A stretch of DNA of 17,293 nt from Nitrospirota bacterium (GTDB lineage: Bacteria > Nitrospirota > UBA9217): NCBI GenBank assembly GCA_013334545.1, contig JAAXXJ010000034.1, forward strand, positions 1-17,293, given 5' to 3'. The notes under the pieces were generated by a model. The model saw nothing but the letters and a program-made list of their open reading frames with translations, was not told the origin of the DNA and searched no databases. The position numbers were made by a program, and so were the translations under genes. Positions 7,147 to 14,156 of this stretch are shown here, piece by piece (the stretch's first letter is position 1; each line of letters opens with the position of its first letter).

Positions 7147-7179
7147 CAGCCGTGGAGCAGTCAAGGAACAGTCGATAGT
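7147..7179 (+). repeat. 11-bp-period degenerate repeat in the rny-ymdB spacer
   Basis: CAGC/CAGT words begin at 7147, 7158 and 7169, exactly 11 bases apart (also CAGT at 7133, off by 3). On the minus strand they read ACTGNT-type units, matching the 11-bp units in the ispA-dxs spacer but in opposite orientation. No hairpin or T-run suggests a terminator. Confidence 0.5.
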
Positions 7180-7216
7180 CGAATACCTGACTGACGGCAA
7201 TTAACAGGGAGAATAA

Positions 7217-7996
7217 TTGAAGATCCTTTTCATCGGTGATATCGTCGGCGAGCCGGGCAGGAAGATGGTGAAGCAGCAAATGCGCGGCCTCCTGCAGGCC
7301 CACACGCCCGATCTCGTGATCGCGAACGGCGAGAACGCCGCGGGAGGGTTTGGCCTCACGCCGGATATCGCCGAGGAACTGTTCTCCCTGGGGGTCCATG
7401 TCCTGACGTCAGGCAACCACATCTGGGACAAGAAGGACATCGAACCCTATATGGGCAAACAGGAGCGGCTCATCCGGCCCGCGAACTATCCCGAGGGGAG
7501 CCTGGGGTTCGGGAGCGTTGTCGTTCCCACGGCCGATTCCGTCAAGGTCGCTGTCCTGAACCTGGAAGGCCGGGTGTTCATGTCGAACCTCGATGATCCG
7601 TTCCGCAAGGCGGTGCAGGAAGTGGAGCGTCTGCAGAAGGAGACCCGCGTCATCATTGTCGATTTCCACGCCGAGGCAACATCGGAAAAGTCGGCCCTTG
7701 CATGGTACCTCGACGGGAAGGTGAGCGCCGTGCTCGGCACGCACACGCACGTGCAAACCGCGGACGAGCGCGTGCTGCCCGGCGGGACCGCCTTCATGAC
7801 CGACGTGGGGATGACGGGACCTACGGACTCGGTCATCGGCGTCAGGAAGGAAGAGGCCATCAACCGGTTCCTGTACCAGCGTCCCCACAAGTTCGAGATC
7901 CCGAAAGGTCCGGTCCACCTGGACGCCGCGGTCATCGATATCGATGCGAAGACCGGCAAGGCGAAGAGGATCGAGAGGATCAAGATCAAGAGCTGA
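7217..7996 (+). CDS. ymdB: YmdB-family metallophosphoesterase (cyclic nucleotide phosphodiesterase)
   Basis: YmdB-family enzymes (TIGR00282) are dinuclear-metal phosphodiesterases; the Bacillus member hydrolyses 2',3'- and 3',5'-cyclic nucleotides and influences biofilm and RNase Y-dependent mRNA levels. The 259-residue sequence has every expected metal-ligand motif: Asp8 in GDIVGEPGR, NGEN (37-40) in ANGENAAGGFG, Asn67-His68 in SGNHIWDKK, His151 in DFHAEATSEK, and His176/His178 in GTHTHVQTAD. TSEK-AL and FMTDVGMTGP are also family typical. TTG 7217 is the start, supported by GGGAG at 7207-7211 with a 5-base spacer and by MKILFIGDIVG being the standard N-terminus. It lies between rny and xseA, as in several Desulfobacterota-like genomes. 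Confidence 0.93.
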   Translation: MKILFIGDIVGEPGRKMVKQQMRGLLQAHTPDLVIANGENAAGGFGLTPDIAEELFSLGVHVLTSGNHIWDKKDIEPYMGKQERLIRPANYPEGSLGFGSVVVPTADSVKVAVLNLEGRVFMSNLDDPFRKAVQEVERLQKETRVIIVDFHAEATSEKSALAWYLDGKVSAVLGTHTHVQTADERVLPGGTAFMTDVGMTGPTDSVIGVRKEEAINRFLYQRPHKFEIPKGPVHLDAAVIDIDAKTGKAKRIERIKIKS

Positions 7997-8008
7997 ACGG
8001 TGTTTTAC

Positions 8009-8132
8009 CGCAGAGGACGCAGAGAAAAGAGAATGCAGATCAAAACCTTCGACACAGATAACGGCTATGATAACGGCGGATAAGGATATGATCTGAATTT
8101 ATCAGAAGTCAAAATCCGCTTTGATCTGTGTC
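8009..8132 (+). repeat. Tandem 9-mer and long inverted repeat before xseA
   Basis: CGCAGAGGA (8009-8017) is followed at once by CGCAGAGAA (8018-8026), a tandem 9-mer. Then GACACAGAT (8051-8059) is complementary to ATCTGTGTC (8124-8132), and GCGGAT (8076-8081) to ATCCGC (8114-8119), giving nested stems with a loop of about 32 bases. CGCAGAGGACGCAGAG-type and GACACAGAT-type words are recurrent intergenic repeats in many environmental genomes, from general knowledge. No coding potential is seen here, and the nested symmetry could mark a small non-autonomous mobile or REP-like element. Confidence 0.6.
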
Positions 8133-8178
8133 AATGAATTTGATCTCAGCTCCGAACTCGACACTCCGCACCGATATC

Positions 8179-9375
8179 ATGCAGACCCACATCCTCACCG
8201 TAACGCAGCTCACCCATCAGATCAAGGACCTCCTCGAGGGGGCCTTCCCCGATGTGTGGGTGGAAGGGGAGGTCTCGAACCTCACGGTACCCCAGTCAGG
8301 ACACGCCTATTTCACCCTCAAGGACGAGCAGAGCCAGGTCAAAGCGGTCCTGTTCCGGTCCGCCCAGCGCCATCTCAAGTTCACGCTCCAGCACGGCATG
8401 CAGGTGATCTGCAGGGGCCATGTCAGCGTGTACGAACCGCGCGGTGAATACCAGGTCATCGTCGACTATGTCGAACCCCGGGGCATCGGCGCGCTCCAGA
8501 AGGCTTTCGAAGAGCTCAAGGCGAGGCTCGAAAAGGAAGGGCTTTTCGCCCGCGAGCGAAAGAAACCCCTGCCGCTCCTGCCCCGCCGGATCGGCATCGT
8601 GACGTCACCGACGGGCGCCGCCATCCGGGACATCCTCCGCGTCATCAAGCGCAGGCACCCGAAAATGGAGATTCTCATCTACCCCGTGCCGGTCCAGGGT
8701 GTGGAGGCGGTCCCGGCCATCGTCGAAGCAGTGCAGTACTTCAACCATGAACAGAACGTTGATGTCATGATCGTGGGACGGGGAGGCGGATCGCTTGAGG
8801 ACCTCTGGGCCTTCAACGAAGAGGCAGTTGCCCGGGCGATCTTTGCGTCGCGCATCCCGGTCATTTCTGCGGTGGGCCATGAAACGGACTACACCATCGC
8901 CGACTTCGTGGCCGACCTCCGCGCTCCCACGCCCTCGGCAGCAGCGGAGATGGTCGTGGAGAGCGAGGCCCATCTGCGCGAGACCGTTCTGTCCTTCGAA
9001 TCACGGCTGGTATCCTCGATCCGCCAGGAGCTCGAGCAACGCAAGGCATCGGTGCAGCATGCACTGCGCCTCCTCGCTGACCCCCGGAAGAGGCTCGAGC
9101 AGTTCAGCCAGCGGGTCGATGAGCTGCTGGGCAGGCTCGGCCTCGGCCTCCGTCATCACGTCCGGCGGGACCGTGCGCTTTTGACCTCACTCTCAGGGGC
9201 CCTCGATCACCTGAACCCGCTCGGCATCCTTTCCCGGGGATACAGCGTCACCCGGAGCGTTCCGCAGGGGGCCATCATCAAGAGCGCTGCCGAGGTGAGC
9301 GAGGGGGACCTCCTGCGCACGACATTGCACCAGGGAGAGGTCGTATCCCGCGTGGAAAAAAAGCTTTTGTCTTGA
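8179..9375 (+). CDS. xseA: Exodeoxyribonuclease VII large subunit
   Basis: XseA is the catalytic subunit of exonuclease VII, which degrades single-stranded DNA from both ends as an XseA-XseB complex. The 398-residue product starts MQTHILTVTQLTHQIKDLLE and has an OB-fold domain (about 10-100, VWVEGEVSNLTVPQSGHAYFTLKD is characteristic). The catalytic domain follows: RIGIVTSPTGAAIRDI, VGRGGGSLEDLWAFNEE and ISAVGHETDYTIADFVADLRAPTPSAAAE (GHETD at 233-237). A long helical region precedes the small C-terminal end NPLGILSRGYSVT. ATG 8179 matches the family start. The frame is open to GTG 8128, but those 17 codons lie in and next to the inverted repeat and look non-coding. No clear Shine-Dalgarno is visible. 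The partner xseB lies 76 bases downstream. Confidence 0.95.
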   Translation: MQTHILTVTQLTHQIKDLLEGAFPDVWVEGEVSNLTVPQSGHAYFTLKDEQSQVKAVLFRSAQRHLKFTLQHGMQVICRGHVSVYEPRGEYQVIVDYVEPRGIGALQKAFEELKARLEKEGLFARERKKPLPLLPRRIGIVTSPTGAAIRDILRVIKRRHPKMEILIYPVPVQGVEAVPAIVEAVQYFNHEQNVDVMIVGRGGGSLEDLWAFNEEAVARAIFASRIPVISAVGHETDYTIADFVADLRAPTPSAAAEMVVESEAHLRETVLSFESRLVSSIRQELEQRKASVQHALRLLADPRKRLEQFSQRVDELLGRLGLGLRHHVRRDRALLTSLSGALDHLNPLGILSRGYSVTRSVPQGAIIKSAAEVSEGDLLRTTLHQGEVVSRVEKKLLS

Positions 9376-9451
9376 TTTATCGCACTGCCAGCGTATATAA
9401 TTGAAACCTAAGGCGTCTCATCCATGTCATGATGCAGGGAGCCTTCAGCGA

Positions 9452-9682
9452 ATGGCGGAGAAAAAGTTCGAAGCAGCATTGGCCAGACTGGAAGAGATCG
9501 TTAGGTCGCTCGAGTCGGGCGAGCTTGGGTTGGAGCAGTCGCTCAAGCTCTTCGAAGAGGGCGTGAAGCTTGCCCGCGTCTGCAACGCCAGGCTCGAAGA
9601 AGCCGAGCGGAAGGTGGAGGTCCTGCTGAAGGACAAGAACGGTAAAATGACCACAAAGCCCTTCGAGGGAGAGGAAGAATAA
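9452..9682 (+). CDS. xseB: Exodeoxyribonuclease VII small subunit
   Basis: A 76-residue all-helical protein that wraps the long helices of XseA in the exonuclease VII complex. The sequence KKFEAALARLEEIVRSLESG followed by LEQSLKLFEEGVKLARVCNARL is the XseB family pattern almost word for word; usual length is 70-85. ATG 9452 is preferred over the upstream TTG at 9401 because MAEKKFEAALARLEEIV is the normal start and an AGGGAG sits at 9436-9441 with a 10-base spacer. It lies directly after xseA and before ispA, the order common to many bacteria. Confidence 0.94.
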   Translation: MAEKKFEAALARLEEIVRSLESGELGLEQSLKLFEEGVKLARVCNARLEEAERKVEVLLKDKNGKMTTKPFEGEEE

Positions 9683-9748
9683 GACCACGGTCCAAGGTTC
9701 AGCGTTCATGGGCTAAGGGTAAAAACCATTCTTTTGAGAAGTGCAATC

Positions 9749-10639
9749 ATGGACATCAAGGCCTATCTCCTGAAGAAGCGGACCGTCGTGGACAAGGCGC
9801 TCGAGCTGCTTGTCCCTCCGGCGAAGACCTATCCGCCCAAGGTGTTCGGGGCCATGCGGTACAGCCTGTTTGCCGGCGGCAAGCGGGTGCGGCCGATCCT
9901 GGCCATCGCAGCGGCCGAGGCGCTTGGCGCCAATACCACCGGTCTGCTTCCCGTTGCCGGCACCCTTGAACTTATCCATACCTATTCACTCATCCATGAC
10001 GACCTTCCTGCCATGGATGATGACGATCTGCGGCGCGGCAGACCGACGTGTCACAAGGTCTACGGCGAGGCCATGGCCATCCTGGCAGGAGACGGTCTTC
10101 TCAACCTGGCATTCGAGGTCCTTTCGGATCCCCGGCGGCTCAAAACGATACCTGCACAGCGGCTTGTCGCCATTATCCGGGAAGTATCCCTGGCATCAGG
10201 CGTCTTCGGCATGGTCGGCGGGCAGGCGGTTGACATGGAATCAGAGGGCAAGGATGTGGACTTCCCGACGCTCGAATATATTCACACCCACAAGACCGGC
10301 GCTTTGATCCGGGCATCGGTCAGGGTGGGGGCGCAGTATGCAAGGGCAAGCGAGAGACGGCTGAAGGCCCTCACGCGGTACGGGGAGATGGTCGGCCTTG
10401 CCTTCCAGATCGTCGACGATATCCTCGATATCGTCGGGACGCAGAAAGAAATCGGCAAGGACGTGGGCAGCGACATGAAGAAGGGGAAGAAGACCTTCCC
10501 GAGCTTCTATGGACTCGCAGAATCGCGGCGAAGGGCCAATGAGGTCGCGGGCCATGCCATTGACGCGCTCAAGGACTTCGACCGCAAGGCCGATCCCTTA
10601 AGGGAACTGGCGAAGTATATTGTGACGAGAGTCAATTAA
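9749..10639 (+). CDS. ispA: (2E,6E)-farnesyl / geranylgeranyl diphosphate synthase (IspA type)
   Basis: This is a short-chain trans-prenyl diphosphate synthase condensing isopentenyl diphosphate onto dimethylallyl or geranyl diphosphate, in the cytosol. The 296-residue protein carries GGKRVRP (substrate-binding basic motif), the first aspartate-rich motif HDDLPAMDDDDLRRG (Asp84 to Asp90, DDxxxxD as in bacterial FPP synthases), QAVDM, KTGALI, and the second aspartate-rich motif VDDILD (Asp223-Asp227). The bacterial two-residue insertion in the first DDxxD marks it as type II farnesyl or a related geranylgeranyl synthase; which chain length is made cannot be decided here. ATG 9749 is chosen (weak GAGAAG upstream) over the in-frame TTG at 9734. 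dxs follows after a 137-base repeat-filled spacer, a pairing seen widely because both serve isoprenoid synthesis. Confidence 0.94.
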   Translation: MDIKAYLLKKRTVVDKALELLVPPAKTYPPKVFGAMRYSLFAGGKRVRPILAIAAAEALGANTTGLLPVAGTLELIHTYSLIHDDLPAMDDDDLRRGRPTCHKVYGEAMAILAGDGLLNLAFEVLSDPRRLKTIPAQRLVAIIREVSLASGVFGMVGGQAVDMESEGKDVDFPTLEYIHTHKTGALIRASVRVGAQYARASERRLKALTRYGEMVGLAFQIVDDILDIVGTQKEIGKDVGSDMKKGKKTFPSFYGLAESRRRANEVAGHAIDALKDFDRKADPLRELAKYIVTRVN

Positions 10640-10696
10640 CGCGACCGAAAGGCGGTCAAGTCGCGGTCATGCTGATGTCATGACGACCGCTTCACG

Positions 10697-10762
10697 ACTG
10701 CTGTATGGCTGCATCACCACTGATCCGCGACTGTATTACGACTGATTCATAACTGATGTTCG
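10697..10762 (+). repeat. Six-unit 11-bp tandem degenerate repeat upstream of dxs
   Basis: Units begin at 10697, 10708, 10719, 10730, 10741 and 10752, exactly 11 bases apart, each opening ACTG (GCTG in the second). Examples are ACTGATCCGCG, ACTGTATTACG and ACTGATTCATA, giving a loose consensus ACTGATNNNCG. The array ends four bases before the dxs Shine-Dalgarno. Just upstream, 10643-10690 can form small stems (GACCG/CGGTC; GTCAT/ATGAC). Confidence 0.75.
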
Positions 10763-10776
10763 ACCGAGGTACGATT

Positions 10777-12699
10777 ATGATACTCGACACCATCAACTGT
10801 CCTTCTGACCTGCGCAAAGTCCCGGCAGCGGACCTTCCTGAGCTGGTGGATGAGCTCCGGGAAACGATCATCGGGACCGTGTCCCGGACCGGCGGGCATC
10901 TCGCGCCGAGCCTCGGCGTTGTGGACCTGACCGTGGCGCTGCACTATGTCTTCGACACGCCGAAGGACAGGATCATCTGGGATGTGGGCCACCAGGCGTA
11001 TGCCCACAAGCTCCTGACGGGCAGACGGGAGCGGTTCAATACCCTCCGGCAATTCGGCGGGATCAGCGGCTTTCCCAAGCGCGAAGAGAGCCCCTGCGAC
11101 CATTTCAACGTCGGCCACGCCAGCACGTCCATCTCGGCAGCCCTCGGCATGGTGGCAGCGCGGGACATCAAGGGCGAGGACTTCAAGGTCATCGCCGTGA
11201 TCGGCGACGGCTCCATCTCGGCCGGCCTTGCCTTCGAGGGATTGAACCAGGCGGGGCATCTCAAGAAGAACCTGGTGGTCATCCTCAACGACAATGAGAT
11301 GTCCATATCGCCCAATGTGGGGGCGCTGTCGTCCTATCTCAACCGGATGATGACCGGGAATTTCTACACCAAACTGAAACTGGAGACCAAGCAGTTCCTC
11401 CAGAACATCCCCCGAGTGGGCGAGTCCATGTTCAATATCGCCAAGAAGGCCGAGGAGTCCATCAAGGGCTTCATGGCGCCGGGTCTGCTCTTCGAAGAGC
11501 TGGGGTTCCAGTACGTCGGCCCTATCGATGGGCACCGCATGGACCATCTTCTCGAGACCTTCCGGAACATCAAGGATTTCACCTGGCCGGTGCTCATCCA
11601 CGTGATCACCAAGAAAGGGAAGGGCTGCGAGTTCGCCGAATGCAATCCAGCGCAGTTTCACGGAACACCGCCCTTCGACCCCGAGACGGGCAAGACCGCC
11701 GGGAAGAAACAGAAGGTCATGAGCTACACCGAGGTCTTCGGCCAGACCATGGTCAAGCTTGCCGAGGACAACGACAAGATTGTCGCCATCACGGCAGCGA
11801 TGTCCGACGGTACGGGGCTCGAGAAGTTCGCGGCGCAGTATCCGGACCGCTTCTTTGACGTGGGCATTGCCGAGTCCCACGGCGTGACCTTCGCCTGCGG
11901 CCTTGCCGTAGAAGGTATGCGGCCGGTGGCGGCCATCTACTCGACCTTCATGCAACGCGCCTACGATCAGGTGATGCACGACATGTGCCTCCAGAACCTT
12001 CCAGTAACGCTGGCCCTGGACCGTGCCGGCTTGGTGGGAGAGGACGGTCCGACGCACCATGGCGTGTTCGATCTCGCGTACCTCCGCCATCTGCCTAACA
12101 TCGTCATCATGTCGCCCAAGGATGAGAACGAACTCCAGCATATGATCAAGACGGCCGTGGAACACGATGGTCCGGCTGCGGTGCGCTATCCCCGCGGGAC
12201 CGGGCTCGGCGTGCCCATGGACCAGGAAGTGATGAGCCTTCCGATCGGCAAGGGGGAGGTCCTCCGGGAAGGCGAGGACGTTGTCATCATCGCCGTCGGG
12301 AACATGGTAAGGCCGTCGCTCGAGGCAGCGGAGCGTCTTAAAACGGAAGGGACCTCCGCAGCGGTGGTGAACGCGCGCTTTGTGAAACCCCTGGACGAGG
12401 ATCTCATCCTCAAGATGGCGAAGAGGACCGGAAGGGTCGTGACGGTCGAGGAACATGCCCTCCAGGGCGGGTTCGGCAGCGCAGTCCTCGAATGCATTGA
12501 TGACAACAGGCTCACCGGCGTCAAGACTCACCGGATCGGCCTTCCCGACCGGTTCATCGAGCACGGCACCCAGGCGACGCTCAGGCAGAAATACGGGCTC
12601 GACGCTGACGGCATCTTCGCGTCGGTCAGGGACTTCATGGACAAGACACGCCTCAAGGCGGTCGCGCCGGTGGCCAGCATCAAGACGATGGACGCGTAG
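10777..12699 (+). CDS. dxs: 1-deoxy-D-xylulose-5-phosphate synthase
   Basis: Dxs condenses pyruvate and glyceraldehyde 3-phosphate, thiamine diphosphate-dependent, as the first step of the MEP isoprenoid pathway. The 640-residue product has the full family layout: RTGGHLAPSLGVVDLTVALH, DVGHQAYAHKLLTGR, the thiamine diphosphate motif GDGSISAGLAFEGLNQAG ending NDNEMSIS, and GPIDGH. The transketolase-like pyrimidine domain follows (FFDVGIAESHGVTFACGLA, RAGLVGEDGPTHHGVFD), then the C-terminal domain. IAESHGV differs slightly from the commoner IAEQHAV. ATG 10777 is chosen rather than ATG 10756 because GAGGT at 10766-10770 gives a 6-base spacer and MILDTINCPSDLRKV aligns with usual Dxs starts. An intrinsic terminator follows after 23 bases, ending the long transcription unit. 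Confidence 0.97.
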   Translation: MILDTINCPSDLRKVPAADLPELVDELRETIIGTVSRTGGHLAPSLGVVDLTVALHYVFDTPKDRIIWDVGHQAYAHKLLTGRRERFNTLRQFGGISGFPKREESPCDHFNVGHASTSISAALGMVAARDIKGEDFKVIAVIGDGSISAGLAFEGLNQAGHLKKNLVVILNDNEMSISPNVGALSSYLNRMMTGNFYTKLKLETKQFLQNIPRVGESMFNIAKKAEESIKGFMAPGLLFEELGFQYVGPIDGHRMDHLLETFRNIKDFTWPVLIHVITKKGKGCEFAECNPAQFHGTPPFDPETGKTAGKKQKVMSYTEVFGQTMVKLAEDNDKIVAITAAMSDGTGLEKFAAQYPDRFFDVGIAESHGVTFACGLAVEGMRPVAAIYSTFMQRAYDQVMHDMCLQNLPVTLALDRAGLVGEDGPTHHGVFDLAYLRHLPNIVIMSPKDENELQHMIKTAVEHDGPAAVRYPRGTGLGVPMDQEVMSLPIGKGEVLREGEDVVIIAVGNMVRPSLEAAERLKTEGTSAAVVNARFVKPLDEDLILKMAKRTGRVVTVEEHALQGGFGSAVLECIDDNRLTGVKTHRIGLPDRFIEHGTQATLRQKYGLDADGIFASVRDFMDKTRLKAVAPVASIKTMDA

Positions 12700-12722
12700 G
12701 GGGATCGCAGTACGCTAACGAC

Positions 12723-12753
12723 AAGGCACTAAGAGCGTTCTTAGTGCCTTTTT
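12723..12753 (+). terminator. Intrinsic terminator after dxs
   Basis: GGCACTAAGA (12725-12734), loop GCGT and TCTTAGTGCC (12739-12748) form a perfect 10-bp stem, flanked by AA and followed by five T (12749-12753). It closes the rarA-to-dxs unit. Confidence 0.93.
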
Positions 12754-12883
12754 CATTAGAGGGCATCTTTGCCTTGGTACGAGGATCGTGATCGAACCAC
12801 AACGGAAGTGATCCCGGATCCCCGATGGAGATATTCTGGAAAGCACAAAGCCGCCTATCTTGTTAAAACCAAGAGCGGGCCCC

Positions 12884-12905
12884 GGGCCGAAGGCCCTAAT
12901 TTTTT
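12884..12905 (+). terminator. Terminator-like hairpin in the leader of the pseudouridine synthase gene
   Basis: GGGCC (12884-12888), loop GAA and GGCCC (12892-12896) are followed by TAA and six T (12900-12905). A second GGGCC at 12877-12881 can compete for the same GGCCC, so two alternative stems are possible. It lies 36 bases before the gene start at 12941 and after the dxs terminator, so it either ends an unseen short transcript or acts as an attenuator. Confidence 0.6.
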
Positions 12906-12940
12906 CGTTCTCGCGGACAACGGATAACGGCGGATCGCCT

Positions 12941-13741
12941 ATGGTCATGAAAAAACGTTCCCCTTCGGGCGCCAGATTCTCACAAAAAGGACTGGCGATA
13001 CTTTACGAGGACAAGGATATCATTGTGGTGAATAAGCCAGCGGGCCTCTTGACGGTTGCCACGGAGAGGGAGAAGGAGCGCACGGCTCATCATATTCTGA
13101 CCGAACACATCCGCAGGGGATGCGGCAGGTCCCGGAAGGAGCTGTACGTCGTTCACCGGCTCGACCGGGACACATCAGGGACGCTCATCTTTGCGAAGAG
13201 CGAAGAGGTGAAGCACCGCTTGCAGGACCGGTGGAAAGAGACGAAGAAAACGTACCTCGCCATCGTGCACGGCAGGTGTGAGAAGAGCTCCGGCACGATC
13301 ACGTCCTACCTGGCGGAGGACAACGCTTACACCGTGTACTCCACGAATGACCGGGCGAAAGGTAAACTTTCCCACACGGCATATAAAGTGGTGAGGAAGA
13401 CGAGGGGCTTATCGCTTCTGGAAATTGACCTGTTGACGGGCAGGAAGAACCAGATCAGGGTCCATCTCGCCGGGATTGGCCACCCGATCGTGGGAGATAC
13501 AAAGTACGGAAGGGAGAATGACCGTCATGCGCGGCTGGCGCTGCACGCACGATCGATCTCCTTCAAGCATCCCGTGAGCGGAGAGGAGCTCACGTTCGAA
13601 GCGGAGGTGCCGCTGTTCTTTTCCACACTCGTCGGCCGTCTGGAGAGGCCTGAGGACAAAAAGGGAAACCCGGCTGCTCCGTCAAGGTCTGCACCGAAGC
13701 CGCGGACAGGCTCGGACCCCGCGGGAGCGTCGCGGCCATAA
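12941..13741 (+). CDS. RluA-family RNA pseudouridine synthase
   Basis: RluA-family enzymes isomerise specific uridines to pseudouridine in rRNA or tRNA. The 266-residue protein begins with a basic stretch, then LAILYEDKDIIVVNKPAGLL, the catalytic motif VHRLDRDTSG with the active Asp75, KTYLAIVHG, and the C-terminal signature LTGRKNQIRVHLAGIGHPIVGDTKYG. There is no N-terminal S4 domain, so it belongs with the short RluA/TruC-like members rather than RluC/RluD; the exact target cannot be told. The tail after about residue 235 is Pro/Ser/Lys-rich and probably disordered. The frame is open to 12860, but that extension runs through the terminator-like hairpin, so ATG 12941 (or 12947) is used; no strong Shine-Dalgarno is seen. 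Its own terminator is at 13836-13866. Confidence 0.9.
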   Translation: MVMKKRSPSGARFSQKGLAILYEDKDIIVVNKPAGLLTVATEREKERTAHHILTEHIRRGCGRSRKELYVVHRLDRDTSGTLIFAKSEEVKHRLQDRWKETKKTYLAIVHGRCEKSSGTITSYLAEDNAYTVYSTNDRAKGKLSHTAYKVVRKTRGLSLLEIDLLTGRKNQIRVHLAGIGHPIVGDTKYGRENDRHARLALHARSISFKHPVSGEELTFEAEVPLFFSTLVGRLERPEDKKGNPAAPSRSAPKPRTGSDPAGASRP

Positions 13742-13835
13742 CTTCAAGCGCCTTCCGGAGGTCGTGAGCATCAGGTGGTTGCGCCGGTGAAGAAATTGCT
13801 GTTCCAGGAAGCATGATACTGGTTGTTATGTCATC

Positions 13836-13870
13836 AAGGCGCCGGGAAATTGCATCCCGGCGCCTTATTT
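13836..13870 (+). terminator. Intrinsic terminator after the pseudouridine synthase gene
   Basis: AAGGCGCCGGGA (13836-13847), loop AATTGCA and TCCCGGCGCCTT (13855-13866) form a perfect 12-bp stem followed by ATTTGTT. It lies 95 bases after the stop codon, between convergent genes. The T-tract is modest but the stem is very stable. Confidence 0.82.
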
Positions 13871-13877
13871 GTTGATG

Positions 13878-14137
13878 AATCCAGGAACGAGCGCATTCCC
13901 GCAGCTTTCCGCAGGGTCAGCGAGCGATTAGAATAACAATAGTTCCTTGAGGATCGAAGCTCCATGCCTCTGGCAATAGGGAGCTTAAATCCAGGAGCGA
14001 GCGCATTCCCCGCAGGGACTCGACTGAGCTCGCCGAAGTCTTGCTGCGGGGTTAGCAAGCGATTAGAAATAGTACTACTACCTTGAGGATCGAAGATTCC
14101 CTGCAGCTTGCTGCAGGAAGCTTCAATCAAGGAGCGA
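13878..14137. repeat. Duplicated ~110-136 base intergenic unit with internal hairpins
   Basis: Unit A (13878-13987) and unit B (13988-14123) share AATCCAGGARCGAGCGCATTCCC at 13878 and 13988, AGCGATTAGAA-type segments ending near 13933 and 14068, and an identical CCTTGAGGATCGAAG at 13945-13959 and 14081-14095. A third partial copy, CAATCAAGGAGCGA, begins at 14124. Unit B has an extra segment (about 14015-14043), flanked by complementary CCCCGCAG (14008-14015) and CTGCGGGG (14044-14051). Each unit ends in a different hairpin: AAGCTCC/GGAGCTT in A, CCTGCAG-CTTG-CTGCAGG in B. This fills the convergent gap; no gene is accepted here. Confidence 0.8.
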
Positions 14138-14156
14138 AGGAACAGGCAGGATCGCA

